DNA of 64,000 nt from positions 1-64,000 of the forward strand of contig NZ_SBII01000010.1 of the NCBI RefSeq assembly GCF_004028155.1. Reading direction: 5' to 3'. Both the position numbers and the translations under genes were made by a program. Positions 15,439 to 25,097 of this stretch are shown in pieces. Source of the stretch: Flavobacterium cerinum. GTDB lineage: Bacteria; Bacteroidota; Bacteroidia; Flavobacteriales; Flavobacteriaceae. A model generated the notes under the pieces. It worked only from the letters and a program-made list of their open reading frames with translations, made no database searches and was not told where the DNA came from. The first letter of the stretch is position 1. The number at the start of each line of letters is the position of its first letter.

Positions 15439-18015
15439 TTATGCGGAATTTCTGCTGGCGTTAATGTTCCCGAAAAGGGAACGTGTTACAATTTTTTCAT
15501 AAACTTCCAGTTGATCGGCGCTTATATCACCGTTTTTCATCTGCCTGATTCTGTTTAAGGCATACTGTTGTATGGTAAGCAAAGGTAAAACAATCAATTC
15601 TCTTAATTTAATAGATGCTTTACCATCCGGATAATTTTCCATTAATTCTTCATATCCCGAAATTTTAAGTAGAAGACGCTTTGTTTCAAGAAACTCATTA
15701 TGAATAATATCCCAAAATGCTCCAAATTCAGGGTCATCTTTCATGTAAGCCGTAAGCGGGAAAAAAGATTTACTTAACGACATCATACTATTTTCCATTA
15801 AAGTTCTAAAAAATAACGACTGATCGTATAAACTCTTTACTTTATCCCATTCGCCATTTTTCTCATATACACCCAGTGCATAACCAAGTCCGTAAAAACC
15901 GGGGACATTTTGCTTTAGCTGACTCCAGGAACCAACAAACGGTATAGCCCTTAAGTCACTAAAATCAAGATCTTTCGATTTACTCCGTTTAGAAGGACGG
16001 CTGCCTATATTTGTTTTAGCATAATAATTAAGCGTGCTCATTTCACTAAGGTACGGCAGGAATTTTGGATGCTGTTTGAAAGCTGTATACTCTTCAAAAC
16101 TCAACCTCGCCATATTATCCAGTACTTCATACTGCTCCGTAGTGAATTGTTTTTTATCTTTATTAAAGACACCGTTAGTAATACCGGCACTCAAAAGGTT
16201 TTCCAAATTAAAACGACAGGTATCCAGTGTACCAAAATTAGAACTTATGGTTTGCCCTTGTATCGTAACCTGAATTTCGTGATTCTCAATTGTAGCTCCT
16301 TGTGATGCATAGAATTTATGTGTCTTCCCTCCTCCTCTAGCTGGAGGACCACCACGACCATCAAAGAAAACGACTTTAACATCATGATTACAAGCCATTT
16401 GTGTAAGGTTCTCTTTGGCTTTATAAATACTCCAGTTAGCCATTAAATAACCACCATCTTTTGTACCATCAGAAAAACCAAGCATTATTGTTTGTTTGTT
16501 TCCTCTGTTTTTAAGATGTTTCGCATAGATTTCATTTTCGTACAGCAATTTCATAATAGTATGCGCATCTTCAAGGTCTTCAACTGTTTCAAATAGCGGA
16601 ACTATATCCACGGGAGCATCTTCCCATCCTAATAATCTAAAAAGCGACAGTAACTCTAAAACATTGAGTGCACTCTCATTGTTACTAATAATATAACGAT
16701 TAGAACCTGACTCACCATTGTTATGCTGTATGGTTTTCATGGTAACAATAGACTCCAATGTACTGCGGGTCTCTTCGTTAGTAAAACTGTCCGGTTTAAT
16801 GTTTGACTTTAAAGCTCCAAGCACTTTTATTTTTGCTGTTTCATCAAGATCTGCATAGCCTGAAACAAACTTGTCCTCTTTTTCAAGATATTTAATCACA
16901 TCGCTAAAAACAGCATCGTGTATTTTACTGTTCTGTCTAATATCCAAGGTAGCAAAATGGAACCCAAAAAGATTCACTTTATTGATCAGTCCGTCAATAT
17001 CATCTTCATATAGTGACTGATGCTGCTCTACAACAATATTCTTGATCTCTGTTAATGAAGCTAATAATTCTTGCTGTGTAAGGTAAATTTCGCCCTCCGA
17101 ATAAAATACTGAACGGTATAGTTTCAATTCGATCGCTGTAACCTTATCCTCCACGCCATTAAAGGTTAGTTTTCGCTTTAAATCGCGAATATCCCTATAG
17201 TAACATTTAAGTATTGATGTACGCAGCCTGTCGGCTACTTTGAGTGTAATTTCTGTAGTTACAAATGGATTTCCGTCGCGATCTCCACCCGGCCAAAAGC
17301 CAAAAGCTAAAATAGGCTGCTTAAGATCTTCTTCTTTAAAAATAGAGTCCTGTACATAAGAGGAAATATCTCCGGCTGCTTTATAAAATACATTTTCCAG
17401 ATACCAAACCAAACTTACTGCCTCATCAAAAGGTGTAGGCTTTTCTTTTTTGATAAAAGGGGTTTTTCCAAGCTGAGCGAGCAGTACTTTTATATCTGCC
17501 AAGTTATTTTTCTTTATTGCAACAGTAAGATCGGCAATAATTCCAAGTACAGATCCCGGATAAAACTGTGTAGGGTGTGCCGTTAGCACCGCCCTTACCT
17601 GAAAATCACTTAAAAACGATCTTACCTCATCTTTAACTCCCAGATTCTCTGCATTCTCACGGCTATATTTTAATGAACCGCTGCCCTCAAGGTTATGAAT
17701 GCTCGTAAAAGCAGCATCTTCAATAGCATCAAACAAAACCACCTGACGTTCGACATACTGTATAAAACGGAACATAAGTCCTATCCGCTCTTCTTCTGTA
17801 GTGTCCTGAAGGTATTTATCACTAAATTCATCAAAAATCTGTTCAGGGCTTTTATTATTCTTAAACCCTTCATCACACAACTCAGAAAATAACGGAAGCA
17901 GCACTCCGGTATTGTCTATTGCCCTAAAAGGAAGTGTCATGAATATGCTGTTAAAAAGCTGGTATTTTAACTGTACTTCTTCGTTAAACCGCTCAATTCT
18001 AGTAGAAGGATACAT
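15439..18015 (-). CDS. ppc: Phosphoenolpyruvate carboxylase
   Basis: It adds bicarbonate to phosphoenolpyruvate to make oxaloacetate, refilling the TCA cycle. The 858-residue protein has the catalytic histidine in LTAHPTQ (near 145), GFSDGTKDGG (near 512), and the arginine-glycine loop DGRGGPPARGGGK (near 552). The C-terminus ends in RNSA, comparable to the RNTG end that closes the active site in the E. coli enzyme. Length is normal. It is followed after 8 bp by the DinB gene. Confidence 0.96.
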   Translation of the reverse strand: MYPSTRIERFNEEVQLKYQLFNSIFMTLPFRAIDNTGVLLPLFSELCDEGFKNNKSPEQIFDEFSDKYLQDTTEEERIGLMFRFIQYVERQVVLFDAIEDAAFTSIHNLEGSGSLKYSRENAENLGVKDEVRSFLSDFQVRAVLTAHPTQFYPGSVLGIIADLTVAIKKNNLADIKVLLAQLGKTPFIKKEKPTPFDEAVSLVWYLENVFYKAAGDISSYVQDSIFKEEDLKQPILAFGFWPGGDRDGNPFVTTEITLKVADRLRTSILKCYYRDIRDLKRKLTFNGVEDKVTAIELKLYRSVFYSEGEIYLTQQELLASLTEIKNIVVEQHQSLYEDDIDGLINKVNLFGFHFATLDIRQNSKIHDAVFSDVIKYLEKEDKFVSGYADLDETAKIKVLGALKSNIKPDSFTNEETRSTLESIVTMKTIQHNNGESGSNRYIISNNESALNVLELLSLFRLLGWEDAPVDIVPLFETVEDLEDAHTIMKLLYENEIYAKHLKNRGNKQTIMLGFSDGTKDGGYLMANWSIYKAKENLTQMACNHDVKVVFFDGRGGPPARGGGKTHKFYASQGATIENHEIQVTIQGQTISSNFGTLDTCRFNLENLLSAGITNGVFNKDKKQFTTEQYEVLDNMARLSFEEYTAFKQHPKFLPYLSEMSTLNYYAKTNIGSRPSKRSKSKDLDFSDLRAIPFVGSWSQLKQNVPGFYGLGYALGVYEKNGEWDKVKSLYDQSLFFRTLMENSMMSLSKSFFPLTAYMKDDPEFGAFWDIIHNEFLETKRLLLKISGYEELMENYPDGKASIKLRELIVLPLLTIQQYALNRIRQMKNGDISADQLEVYEKIVTRSLFGNINASRNSA

Positions 18016-18045
18016 ACGATATTTTTTTTATGAATTTAATAAAAA

Positions 18046-18072
18046 AACCCTCATGCCGGAGACATGAGGGTT
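18046..18072 (-). terminator. Terminator of the Lrp-type regulator gene
   Basis: A perfect 10-bp stem (18046-18055 with 18063-18072) is followed, on the minus strand, by a run of seven T. It lies 21 bp after the regulator stop and before the ppc start. Confidence 0.85.
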
Positions 18073-18093
18073 ATAAAATTTTGATAAAGAATC

Positions 18094-18573
18094 TTACAAG
18101 TCTTTAAATATAGTGTGCATCAACCTTTTTTTGTCGTTGATACTTTCTTCAAGCGATATCATAGTTTCAGTTCTGTAAACACCTTCGATATCATCTATCA
18201 TAAAGATAACCTCTTTAGCGTGTTTAGTATCTTTTGCCCTGATTTTACAGAAGATATTGAATTTCCCAGTTGTAACGTGAGCTACAGTAACAAAAGGTAT
18301 TTCATTGATTCTCTCTAATACAAACTTAGTTTGTGATGTATTGTGAAGAAATACACCTACATAAGCGATGAAAGAATAGCCTAGTTTTTCGTAATCAAGG
18401 GTTAACGAAGATCCCATTATAATACCTGCATCTTCCATTTTTTTAACCCTTACATGGACAGTTCCAGCAGAGATTAATAATTTTTTTGCGATATCAGTAA
18501 ATGGAACCCTTGTGTTGTCAATCAGCATGTCCAGAATCTGGTGATCAACTTCATCTAAACGAAATTTGCTCAT
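18094..18573 (-). CDS. Lrp/AsnC-family transcriptional regulator
   Basis: This 159-residue protein has an N-terminal winged helix (residues 5-55, with the recognition helix in GTVHVRVKKMEDAGII) and a C-terminal RAM ligand-binding/oligomerisation domain containing AHVTTGKFNIFCKI. Such proteins sense amino acids and control amino-acid metabolism genes. The gene is monocistronic with its own terminator. Its ligand and targets cannot be read from the sequence. Confidence 0.92.
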   Translation of the reverse strand: MSKFRLDEVDHQILDMLIDNTRVPFTDIAKKLLISAGTVHVRVKKMEDAGIIMGSSLTLDYEKLGYSFIAYVGVFLHNTSQTKFVLERINEIPFVTVAHVTTGKFNIFCKIRAKDTKHAKEVIFMIDDIEGVYRTETMISLEESINDKKRLMHTIFKDL

Positions 18574-18661
18574 AAATCTTTTTTTTAAAGTTTATATTGG
18601 TTTCTTTAAATTCTTTTTAAAAACCTAATGTTAAAATATATTCACCTATAAAGACAATTAG

Positions 18662-19819
18662 CTATTTTATTTCCTGTCCATTAACAAACTTTCTATCAGA
18701 ATTGATTGAAAAATTAGCTTTTTCACCAATTATTGGCATTTTATTTCCGTCTCCCGACTCAAATTGAGCCCCTAAAACGTCAAATTCTACATGGCCATAA
18801 AAACCATCTAAATTGCCTATTTCGCTAATTATAGCTTGAAAAATTACAGAATTATCAAATAGCACTTCTTTATATTGTGATGCAAAATTCGTTATTTTTT
18901 CTTTATTTTCATAATTTATTTTGACATTTTTCCATATCATATCATAAAAAACAATCTTATTTTGAGGAATATTAAAATAATCCATCTTTTCGTTAACAAC
19001 TATAACGTTTTCGTGAATTGTATCAAATCCTGACAATAATGCAAAAAATACATATTTTCTTGTTATTTCTCTTTCATAATCATTTGGGTAGTGTCCGGCT
19101 TCGAATAAAATAGTCGGAACCTCCAGTGACTGGAACATATCTCCTATACAATTGATATTAAAAGAGTCATCAAACCTACCTACCTGACCCGGAATGTATT
19201 GCTGTAACGTTTCATTCATTGCCGCAATTACATTTATTGCCTTTAAACGCACTTCATTAATATCCCTTGCTTCATTATAAGAAGGAGCCAAAAAAGATAC
19301 AGTTGCAGGTTTGGGCTCATCTCCTATACCAAAAATTGTGCGCTGATCGTGCATATTATAACAATAATCAGGCCTAAAATCATCGAAAGAAGCTCTAAGA
19401 ACCCTACTTTCAGGTTGCGATAGGTTTACCGAATCGCGATTCAAGTCGACTTTAACAGCATTTTCACGTGTATAAAGTTCAGCACCATCCGGATTAACTA
19501 TCGGTAGTATTAAAAAGGTAAATCTTTTTTTTAGTTTTTGAGCTAATGCATCATCACTTTCAAGGAGATTTAATAAATCAAATACAGCCTTAGTAGTAGT
19601 TGATTCGTTACCGTGCATTTGAGACCACATAAAGATCTTAATCGCACCCGTGCCGACCTTTATACTATATATAGGTTTAGCAAGTACGGAATAACCTATG
19701 ATTGTGATTTCAAACTTGTCTTTTAATCCCTCCAGTATAGGCTCAATATGTTTATTCGTAAGGTAACGCCCTGAAAGCCTATTCTCTTTATTTGCTTCAA
19801 ATATTTGTTCGTAATTCAT
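18662..19819 (-). CDS. M14-family zinc carboxypeptidase
   Basis: The 385-residue protein has the M14 zinc site: H69 and E72 in QMHGNEST and H157 in NMHDQR. It also has the substrate-binding NPDG (109-112) and DLNRD (125-129). No signal peptide is visible, so it may act in the cytoplasm on peptides or peptidoglycan fragments. The C-terminal 120 residues form an extra beta domain. It is divergent from the XRE regulator at 20100, and its promoter (TACTTTTG, 19838-19845) lies inside a palindromic operator-like site, which suggests control by that regulator. Confidence 0.88.
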   Translation of the reverse strand: MNYEQIFEANKENRLSGRYLTNKHIEPILEGLKDKFEITIIGYSVLAKPIYSIKVGTGAIKIFMWSQMHGNESTTTKAVFDLLNLLESDDALAQKLKKRFTFLILPIVNPDGAELYTRENAVKVDLNRDSVNLSQPESRVLRASFDDFRPDYCYNMHDQRTIFGIGDEPKPATVSFLAPSYNEARDINEVRLKAINVIAAMNETLQQYIPGQVGRFDDSFNINCIGDMFQSLEVPTILFEAGHYPNDYEREITRKYVFFALLSGFDTIHENVIVVNEKMDYFNIPQNKIVFYDMIWKNVKINYENKEKITNFASQYKEVLFDNSVIFQAIISEIGNLDGFYGHVEFDVLGAQFESGDGNKMPIIGEKANFSINSDRKFVNGQEIK

Positions 19820-19832
19820 GCCCGCTTTATTA

Positions 19833-19848
19833 GGTTACAAAAGTAAAC
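19833..19848. promoter_or_regulatory. Operator-like site over the carboxypeptidase -7 box
   Basis: The 16-mer GGTTACAAAAGTAAAC matches the perfect palindrome at 19891 in 13 of 16 positions. On the minus strand it contains TACTTTTG (19845-19838), a consensus -7 box, 19 bp before the carboxypeptidase ATG. Part of the resemblance may come from the promoter box itself. Confidence 0.5.
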
Positions 19849-19856
19849 ATCTTACA

Positions 19857-19872
19857 TTTTACAATTGTAAAC
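19857..19872. promoter_or_regulatory. Palindromic operator, copy 2
   Basis: TTTTACAATTGTAAAC differs from the perfect palindrome at 19891 by one base, and its inner 14 bp are a perfect palindrome. A minus-strand TTG inside it lies 16 bp from the TACTTTTG box, so a bound protein would cover the -33 region of the carboxypeptidase promoter. Confidence 0.7.
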
Positions 19873-19890
19873 AATATTGTATTTGATTTT

Positions 19891-19906
19891 GTTTACAATT
19901 GTAAAC
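19891..19906. promoter_or_regulatory. Perfect 16-bp palindromic operator
   Basis: GTTTACAATTGTAAAC is fully self-complementary and lies 34 bp, centre to centre, from the previous copy. It is the best candidate for the binding site of the adjacent XRE-type regulator. Confidence 0.75.
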
Positions 19907-20057
19907 ATCCGAATATTGTAAATGATCATTCAGGTTGTTCGCTTTGTGTTTTTACTTTTAATATATATAATATCAAAACATTACATTAGTTTATCTAATC
20001 TGTTAGTTTCAATATTATTGACTAATTTCATCTAGTAATGCATGTTTAAAATTAATT

Positions 20058-20073
20058 GTTTACATTTGTAACA
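20058..20073. promoter_or_regulatory. Operator-like site over the XRE gene -7 box
   Basis: GTTTACATTTGTAACA matches the palindrome in 13 of 16 positions and contains TACATTTG (20061-20068), a consensus -7 box on the plus strand 31 bp before the XRE gene start. Binding here would block the regulator's own promoter. Confidence 0.55.
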
Positions 20074-20092
20074 TGTGTATTTCAACACAGTA

Positions 20093-20108
20093 AATTACAA
20101 TGGTAAAC
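20093..20108. promoter_or_regulatory. Operator-like site over the XRE start codon
   Basis: AATTACAATGGTAAAC matches the palindrome in 13 of 16 positions and includes the ATG at 20100. It may be a further autoregulatory site in the early transcribed region. Confidence 0.45.
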
Positions 20109-20570
20109 ACAGACGATTTTATTAAGCGACTTGAAATTATACTGGACTACTACAGCTATTCGGCTTCAGTTTTTGCTGATAAAATGGGTGTACAACGCTC
20201 CGGCTTATCCCATTTATTATCCGGCAGAAACAAACCCAGTCTTGATTTTGTGATGAAAATTGTAGAAAATTTTCCAGAAGTAGACCTTTACTGGCTGCTA
20301 CAGGGAACAGGTTCGTTTCCTAAGAAAGAAGACAGCGGATATAGAATTCCTGACACGTCCTTTACTCCTACCTCACAGCCAGAAGAAACTAAAATAGATG
20401 ATCCTTTTACTGAGAAAAAAGAATCGGTTCAAATACCAGACTTATTTAATCTAGAAACCAAGTCTTCAACACTATCGGTGAGCAAGGAAAAGAACATTGA
20501 AAGGATCGTGGTTTTTTATGCAGATGGCACTTTTAAAAGTTATTCACCAGAAAATAAAGAACCCCGATAG
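20100..20570 (+). CDS. XRE-family helix-turn-helix regulator
   Basis: The first 70 or so residues of this 156-residue protein form a Cro/CI-type helix-turn-helix (FADKMGVQRSGLSHLLSGRN, then KPSLDFVMKIVENFPEVDLYWLLQG). The rest is a low-complexity Ser/Glu/Pro-rich linker and a short conserved end, ERIVVFYADGTFKSY. It probably binds the palindromes in its own upstream region and so regulates itself and the divergent carboxypeptidase. That link is inferred from position and symmetry only. Confidence 0.88.
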   Translation: MVNTDDFIKRLEIILDYYSYSASVFADKMGVQRSGLSHLLSGRNKPSLDFVMKIVENFPEVDLYWLLQGTGSFPKKEDSGYRIPDTSFTPTSQPEETKIDDPFTEKKESVQIPDLFNLETKSSTLSVSKEKNIERIVVFYADGTFKSYSPENKEPR

Positions 20571-20766
20571 CTTTATAAAAAGCGACCGGGGCTATTAACC
20601 AATAAAACAAACACAAATTATCTTTATAACAACAATCCCTATATTCCGGGAAACGATATTTAATACATACTTTATTGGTTTCTAATTATCTTTTGTTTCT
20701 TATAGTAAAGTTACAACCACTAAATGTTAAATAGTCCAAACGCTTAGTTAAACTATTCTTAATCAT

Positions 20767-21318
20767 TTAATTACCGATGTAACCGTTCTCTGGATTATAT
20801 CCTACTACACCTTTGTAATTCTCTTCCAACACTTTAAAATCACGATCTATATCGCCTGTTAGATAATAGGGTTCTGCAATTTTTAGTTCTTTCTTACTAT
20901 AATCAAATGCTACCGCAACGACAGGTACATTTGCCTTAAGAGCAATATAATAAAATCCTGTTTTCCAATGGTCTACTTTTTTACGCGTCCCTTCGGGTGC
21001 TATTGCTAAACGAAACACTTCTCGTTCTTTAAACATCGCTGCGATCGCATCTACTTTGTTTTCATTCTTATGCCTGTTCAATGGAGCACCTCCCATCCAG
21101 CGGAAATATCCACCAAAAGGAAACCGAAACAGTTCTTTCTTTGCTACAAAGTTCATTTCCAGATCAATCACGCCACGGGCAAAAACGCCTATAAGAAAAT
21201 CGAACCAACTTGTATGAGGCACAACTATAATAACCGACTTCTTTACCTCAGCATGCATCGCTCCTTTTGTATGCCAGCCCAATACCCTAAAGAAGATAAA
21301 TTGATGTATTTTTTTCAT
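20767..21318 (-). CDS. PlsC-type lysophospholipid acyltransferase
   Basis: This 183-residue protein has the acyltransferase HxxxxD motif (H35 to D40 in PHTSWFD) and the glycerol-phosphate-binding APEGTR near residue 108, as in 1-acyl-sn-glycerol-3-phosphate acyltransferases. It is short for PlsC and has no clear transmembrane helix beyond a hydrophobic N-terminus, so the acceptor could be another lipid. It is a single gene convergent with the XRE regulator. Confidence 0.82.
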   Translation of the reverse strand: MKKIHQFIFFRVLGWHTKGAMHAEVKKSVIIVVPHTSWFDFLIGVFARGVIDLEMNFVAKKELFRFPFGGYFRWMGGAPLNRHKNENKVDAIAAMFKEREVFRLAIAPEGTRKKVDHWKTGFYYIALKANVPVVAVAFDYSKKELKIAEPYYLTGDIDRDFKVLEENYKGVVGYNPENGYIGN

Positions 21319-21395
21319 ATTCTAATAAAAATCCAGCTGTAAAAATAGTATATATTTACAAATAGAAATTTAACCCAAGGGTTGAAATAGATAAT

Positions 21396-22115
21396 ATGAC
21401 TACTACTGACACTAAACAAGAGATTGAAAAAAATGGTTTTTCCATTATAGAAAATATTTATACAGATATCGAAATACAGCAACTAACTGATATTATAGAT
21501 AATACTGACACATCAGGTGCGACTTTTCGGAAATCAACCAATCTCTTTGCTATAAGACAATTTTTAAAAGAAATGCCTGAAATAAGCCATCTTCTATTTA
21601 ATAACTCCCTTAAACAGCTTATAAAAGAAGTATTTGGTGAAGATTATTTTGCTGTAAAATCAATTTATTTTGACAAACCCGGTGAGTCGAATTGGTTTGT
21701 AGCGTATCATCAAGATCTTACTATTTCTGTCAATACAAAAGTCGAAATTGAAGGCTTTGGTCCCTGGACAACGAAACAGAACCAATTTGCTGTACAGCCG
21801 CCATTAGAACTATTAGAAAACATCTTCACTATTCGTATTCATTTAGATGAAACCAACAAAGACAATGGTGCTTTAAGAGTTATTTCTCAATCACATAACA
21901 AGAAAATTTACCGGGCAGAAACAATAGATTGGTCGATAGAAACTGAAATTACCTGTGAAGTCCCTAAAGGCGGTATAATGTTTATGAAACCTTTACTCCT
22001 GCACAGTTCCGGTAAAACAATAAATAATAACAGGCGAAGAGTAATACATATCGAATTCAGTAACAAAAGACTACCTGATGGACTGCAGTGGGCTGAAAAA
22101 ATGAATATACTTTAG
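21396..22115 (+). CDS. Phytanoyl-CoA dioxygenase (PhyH) family oxygenase
   Basis: The 239-residue protein is a non-haem Fe(II)/2-oxoglutarate oxygenase. The iron triad is H105 and D107 in AYHQDL and H203 in LLLHSSGKT; an arginine near 213-215 should hold 2-oxoglutarate. PhyH-family members hydroxylate many small molecules, and the substrate here cannot be read. It is followed after 38 bp by a spermidine-synthase-like gene on the same strand. Confidence 0.82.
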   Translation: MTTTDTKQEIEKNGFSIIENIYTDIEIQQLTDIIDNTDTSGATFRKSTNLFAIRQFLKEMPEISHLLFNNSLKQLIKEVFGEDYFAVKSIYFDKPGESNWFVAYHQDLTISVNTKVEIEGFGPWTTKQNQFAVQPPLELLENIFTIRIHLDETNKDNGALRVISQSHNKKIYRAETIDWSIETEITCEVPKGGIMFMKPLLLHSSGKTINNNRRRVIHIEFSNKRLPDGLQWAEKMNIL

Positions 22116-22153
22116 CTTAAATCATTTAAATTTATAATTTAGAACATAGCCCA

Positions 22154-22816
22154 ATGCTTAATAAATTCCTTAGCTATTTTATCCCTATTAACATCTACAA
22201 GAAAAAATCAGAAATAAGCCAGAATCTTGAAGTAACATGGAACAACGGTCAATTAGTACTCGATTCTAAAAACACCAATTACTCTTATGGAAGCCTACAG
22301 CGCATCCTGAGAAAGGGTTTGCTTTATATTGGGTTTGAACGAATAAGAGGTTTTGATAATATTCTTGTACTTGGTGTTGCTGCCGGAAGCGTAATAAAAA
22401 CCATTGCGGAAGAAATTAAATTTAAAGGCCAGATCACTGGTGTAGAAATTGACCACGCCGCTATAGAAATTGCGAATACTTACTTTGACCTCAACAAAAT
22501 TGATAACTGCAAAATTGTAATTGATGATGCTTTTGAATTTGTTTTGAAGACTAAAGAAAAATATGATCTTATTATAATCGATATCTTCCAGGACACTGTT
22601 ATGCCTAACTTTTTATTTGAAGATTTCTTTATAAACAGAGTTAACTTATTACTTAATATAAATGGTTTTATATTATTTAATACCATGACATTAACAAAAA
22701 AAGATTTTGACAGAAATATTCATTATCGCTCCCGATTCAATGAAGAATATTCGGTGCGGATGTATCCGAAAGTCGAAGATCACAATGAACTGTATACCAT
22801 TAAAAAACTGCGATAA
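22154..22816 (+). CDS. Spermidine-synthase-like methyltransferase-fold protein
   Basis: This 220-residue protein has the Rossmann fold of the spermidine synthase/class I methyltransferase superfamily: VLGVAAGSVIKTI binds the nucleoside, GVEIDHAAIEIA carries the acidic ribose ligand, and DLIIIDIFQD sits over the active site. It lacks the full-length N-terminal beta domain of true spermidine synthases (about 280 residues), so aminopropyl transfer is not proven. An ATG follows its stop immediately (22817), suggesting translational coupling to the AraC gene. Confidence 0.75.
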   Translation: MLNKFLSYFIPINIYKKKSEISQNLEVTWNNGQLVLDSKNTNYSYGSLQRILRKGLLYIGFERIRGFDNILVLGVAAGSVIKTIAEEIKFKGQITGVEIDHAAIEIANTYFDLNKIDNCKIVIDDAFEFVLKTKEKYDLIIIDIFQDTVMPNFLFEDFFINRVNLLLNINGFILFNTMTLTKKDFDRNIHYRSRFNEEYSVRMYPKVEDHNELYTIKKLR

Positions 22817-23703
22817 ATGCTAACCAATTCTATTCATCTTGAACTAAAAAAGCATCTAAAGAAAGTGCTCCGATACTTACTTTTGATATTACAGTGCAAA
22901 ATGAAGTATGGCAATTGCATTCCAATTATTTTGCTGTTTTGTGGGTTCACGAAGGAAACGGAATTGTTGAAACCGATTTGATGAAAACCACGTTTTCACC
23001 AAATCAGATTTTTTGTTTCAATACTTATCAGGCTTTTGCATTTCATCCAAAAGAGAATTTAACTGCTACACTCCTATTGTTCCATGCGAACTTTTTCTGC
23101 ATTGAAACCTATCATCATCAGGTGGGATGTAATGGAGTTTTGTTTAATAACATCTATTCTACCTCTAAAATCTTTTTACCGGAAACAGAAACCGATGAAC
23201 TTTCTACGATCCTAAACAACATTAAAAATGAAATCAAAGAGGAAGAACTGGCATCGAATGAACTCGTATTTTCCTATCTGAAAATATTCCTTATAAAATT
23301 AACCCGCTTAAAATCGGATTCAGATCATTCGTTAAAGACAAGTTTCACAGCCGTTCCTGAATATCTGGAAGAATTAAAAGCATTAATAAATACTAATTTC
23401 AAAGAGCAACATCAGCCGGCTTTCTATGCAGATCAACTCAACATGACCGTAAAAGCTTTGAGTAAGGCTGCGAAGCAATACTACACTAAAACCGTTTTGG
23501 CTTTAATCACTGAAAAACTAGTTTTAAAAGCCAAATGGGAATTACTGCATACTAATACTCAAATTAAACAGATCGCCACAGAACTGGGCTTTAACGATGA
23601 ATATTACTTTAGCCGTTTCTTTAAAAAACATATTGGTTTATCCCCAAAACAGTTTAGAGAAGAAGAATGGAATATGAGAAAAGGATTTTTGTCCATCCCT
23701 TAA
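22817..23703 (+). CDS. AraC-family regulator with a possible 5' frameshift
   Basis: The main frame (GTG 22894 to 23703, 269 residues) has an N-terminal cupin-like sensing domain and a C-terminal AraC double helix-turn-helix (IKQIATELGFNDEYYFSRFF, then KKHIGLSPKQF). The frame is open upstream to 22843 and reads SAPILTFDITVQNEVW, which looks coding but lacks a start codon. ATG 22817, touching the previous stop, opens a different frame (MLTNSIHLELKKHLKK) that would join it if one A were added near 22862-22864. Either GTG is the start or one base is missing. The DUF417 gene follows after 70 bp and is a likely target. Confidence 0.75.
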
Positions 23704-23773
23704 TGTCTTCTATCCATTTTCGTGTACACATATACTTCAGACATTTGCGTATTACTAGTAATACTTTAGGACT

Positions 23774-24346
23774 ATGGAAAAATTATTTGTATATGCTGCT
23801 TCACTGCAGGACAAAGCTATTCACTTAACCCGTTTGGGTTTAATCGTTGTTTTATTATGGATTGGAGGATTAAAAGCGTTTCGTTATGAAGCGGTTGGGA
23901 TTGTTCCTTTTGCTGCCAACAGCAGTCTGATGAGTTTTTTCTACACGCAAGATGCCCCGGAATATAAAACCCATATGAATAAAGAAGGTGAATATAAGCC
24001 TGAAAATATTGAATGGCACAAAGCCAATAATACTTATGGATTCTCTTACGGGCTGGGCGCTGTAATTGTTGCCATAGGATTATTGATTGCTTTATATCCT
24101 GTATCTCCAAAAGTATCTGCAATTGGGAGCCTTTTAGCTTTTGGTATGTCGCTCGCAACGTTATCATTCTTGATTACAACCCCCGAAACATGGGTGCCCA
24201 ATTTAGGTGACAGCGAATATGGCTTCCCTTACCTGAGCGGCGCAGGAAGATTAGTTCTTAAAGACACTATTATGATGGGAGCAGCATTAATTACAATGAG
24301 CCAGGCTGCACGTAACTATTTAGAGCATAAAAAAAGGGATAATTAA
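23774..24346 (+). CDS. DUF417/YkgB-family inner membrane protein
   Basis: This 190-residue protein has four predicted membrane segments (about residues 18-35, 92-110, 116-134 and 163-180) and the family features [18 protein letters not shown] and [14 protein letters not shown]. YkgB-like proteins are induced by oxidants such as reactive chlorine in some bacteria, but their function is uncertain. The AraC-type gene just upstream is probably its regulator. Its stop codon lies inside the terminator hairpin. Confidence 0.85.
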   Translation: MEKLFVYAASLQDKAIHLTRLGLIVVLLWIGGLKAFRYEAVGIVPFAANSSLMSFFYTQDAPEYKTHMNKEGEYKPENIEWHKANNTYGFSYGLGAVIVAIGLLIALYPVSPKVSAIGSLLAFGMSLATLSFLITTPETWVPNLGDSEYGFPYLSGAGRLVLKDTIMMGAALITMSQAARNYLEHKKRDN

Positions 24347-24357
24347 TCCCTTTTTTT
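24329..24357. terminator. Bidirectional terminator between DUF417 gene and kdsB
   Basis: A 12-bp stem (24329-24340 with 24346-24357) with A and T flanks overlaps the last codons of both convergent genes. Confidence 0.85.
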
Positions 24358-25083
24358 ATTAAATATCTTTCTTGCTTTTTCTAAGTCTTCAGGGGTGTCA
24401 ATACCAATACCTGCATGGCTTGTCTCAACCATTTTTATTTTTTTACCATATTCCAGGTAACGTAATTGTTCCAGTTTTTCAGACGCTTCCAATGTCTGCA
24501 TCGGCAATTTGTAGAAATCAAGCAAAGCATGTTTTCTAAAGGCATAAATCCCAATGTGGCGGTAGTATTTGACTCCTGCTTCTATATCTCTTGGATAAGG
24601 AATTACCGAACGTGAAAAATACAGGGCAAATTTCTTTTGATCTACAACAACCTTTACATTGTTAGGATTCTCTATATCCTCTTTATTTGTTATATGAATC
24701 ATTAACGAGGCAAGATCGACCTCGTGGGTAATATCTCCTTTAAAAACCTCTAAAACGTCAGCTAAAGGCTCTTTATTGATAAATGGCTCGTCACCCTGAA
24801 CATTAACCACGATATCTACATCTAAGTTCTCAATAGCTTCTGCAATTCGGTCGCTGCCACTTTCGTGTTCTTTAATACTCATAATGGCTTTACCGCCATT
24901 GGACACTATTTCATCAAAAATAATATCTGAATCTGTCACCACAAAAACATCATCAAACAAACCTGTGGTTACAGCAGCCTGATAGGTGCGTGTAATTACG
25001 GTTTTTCCGCCAAGGTCCTGCATTAATTTTGCTGGGAAACGTGTGGAGGCATATCGTGCCGGTATAACTGCTATAATTTTCAT
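24343..25083 (-). CDS. kdsB: 3-deoxy-manno-octulosonate cytidylyltransferase
   Basis: It activates Kdo with CTP to CMP-Kdo for the lipopolysaccharide core, in the cytoplasm. The 246-residue protein has the nucleotide-binding start [27 protein letters not shown], and [14 protein letters not shown] near the end. Length is normal. It follows the RecD-like helicase gene by 14 bp and is probably co-transcribed with it. Confidence 0.96.
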   Translation of the reverse strand: MKIIAVIPARYASTRFPAKLMQDLGGKTVITRTYQAAVTTGLFDDVFVVTDSDIIFDEIVSNGGKAIMSIKEHESGSDRIAEAIENLDVDIVVNVQGDEPFINKEPLADVLEVFKGDITHEVDLASLMIHITNKEDIENPNNVKVVVDQKKFALYFSRSVIPYPRDIEAGVKYYRHIGIYAFRKHALLDFYKLPMQTLEASEKLEQLRYLEYGKKIKMVETSHAGIGIDTPEDLEKARKIFNKKRD

Positions 25084-25097
25084 AGTATCAGTGTATT

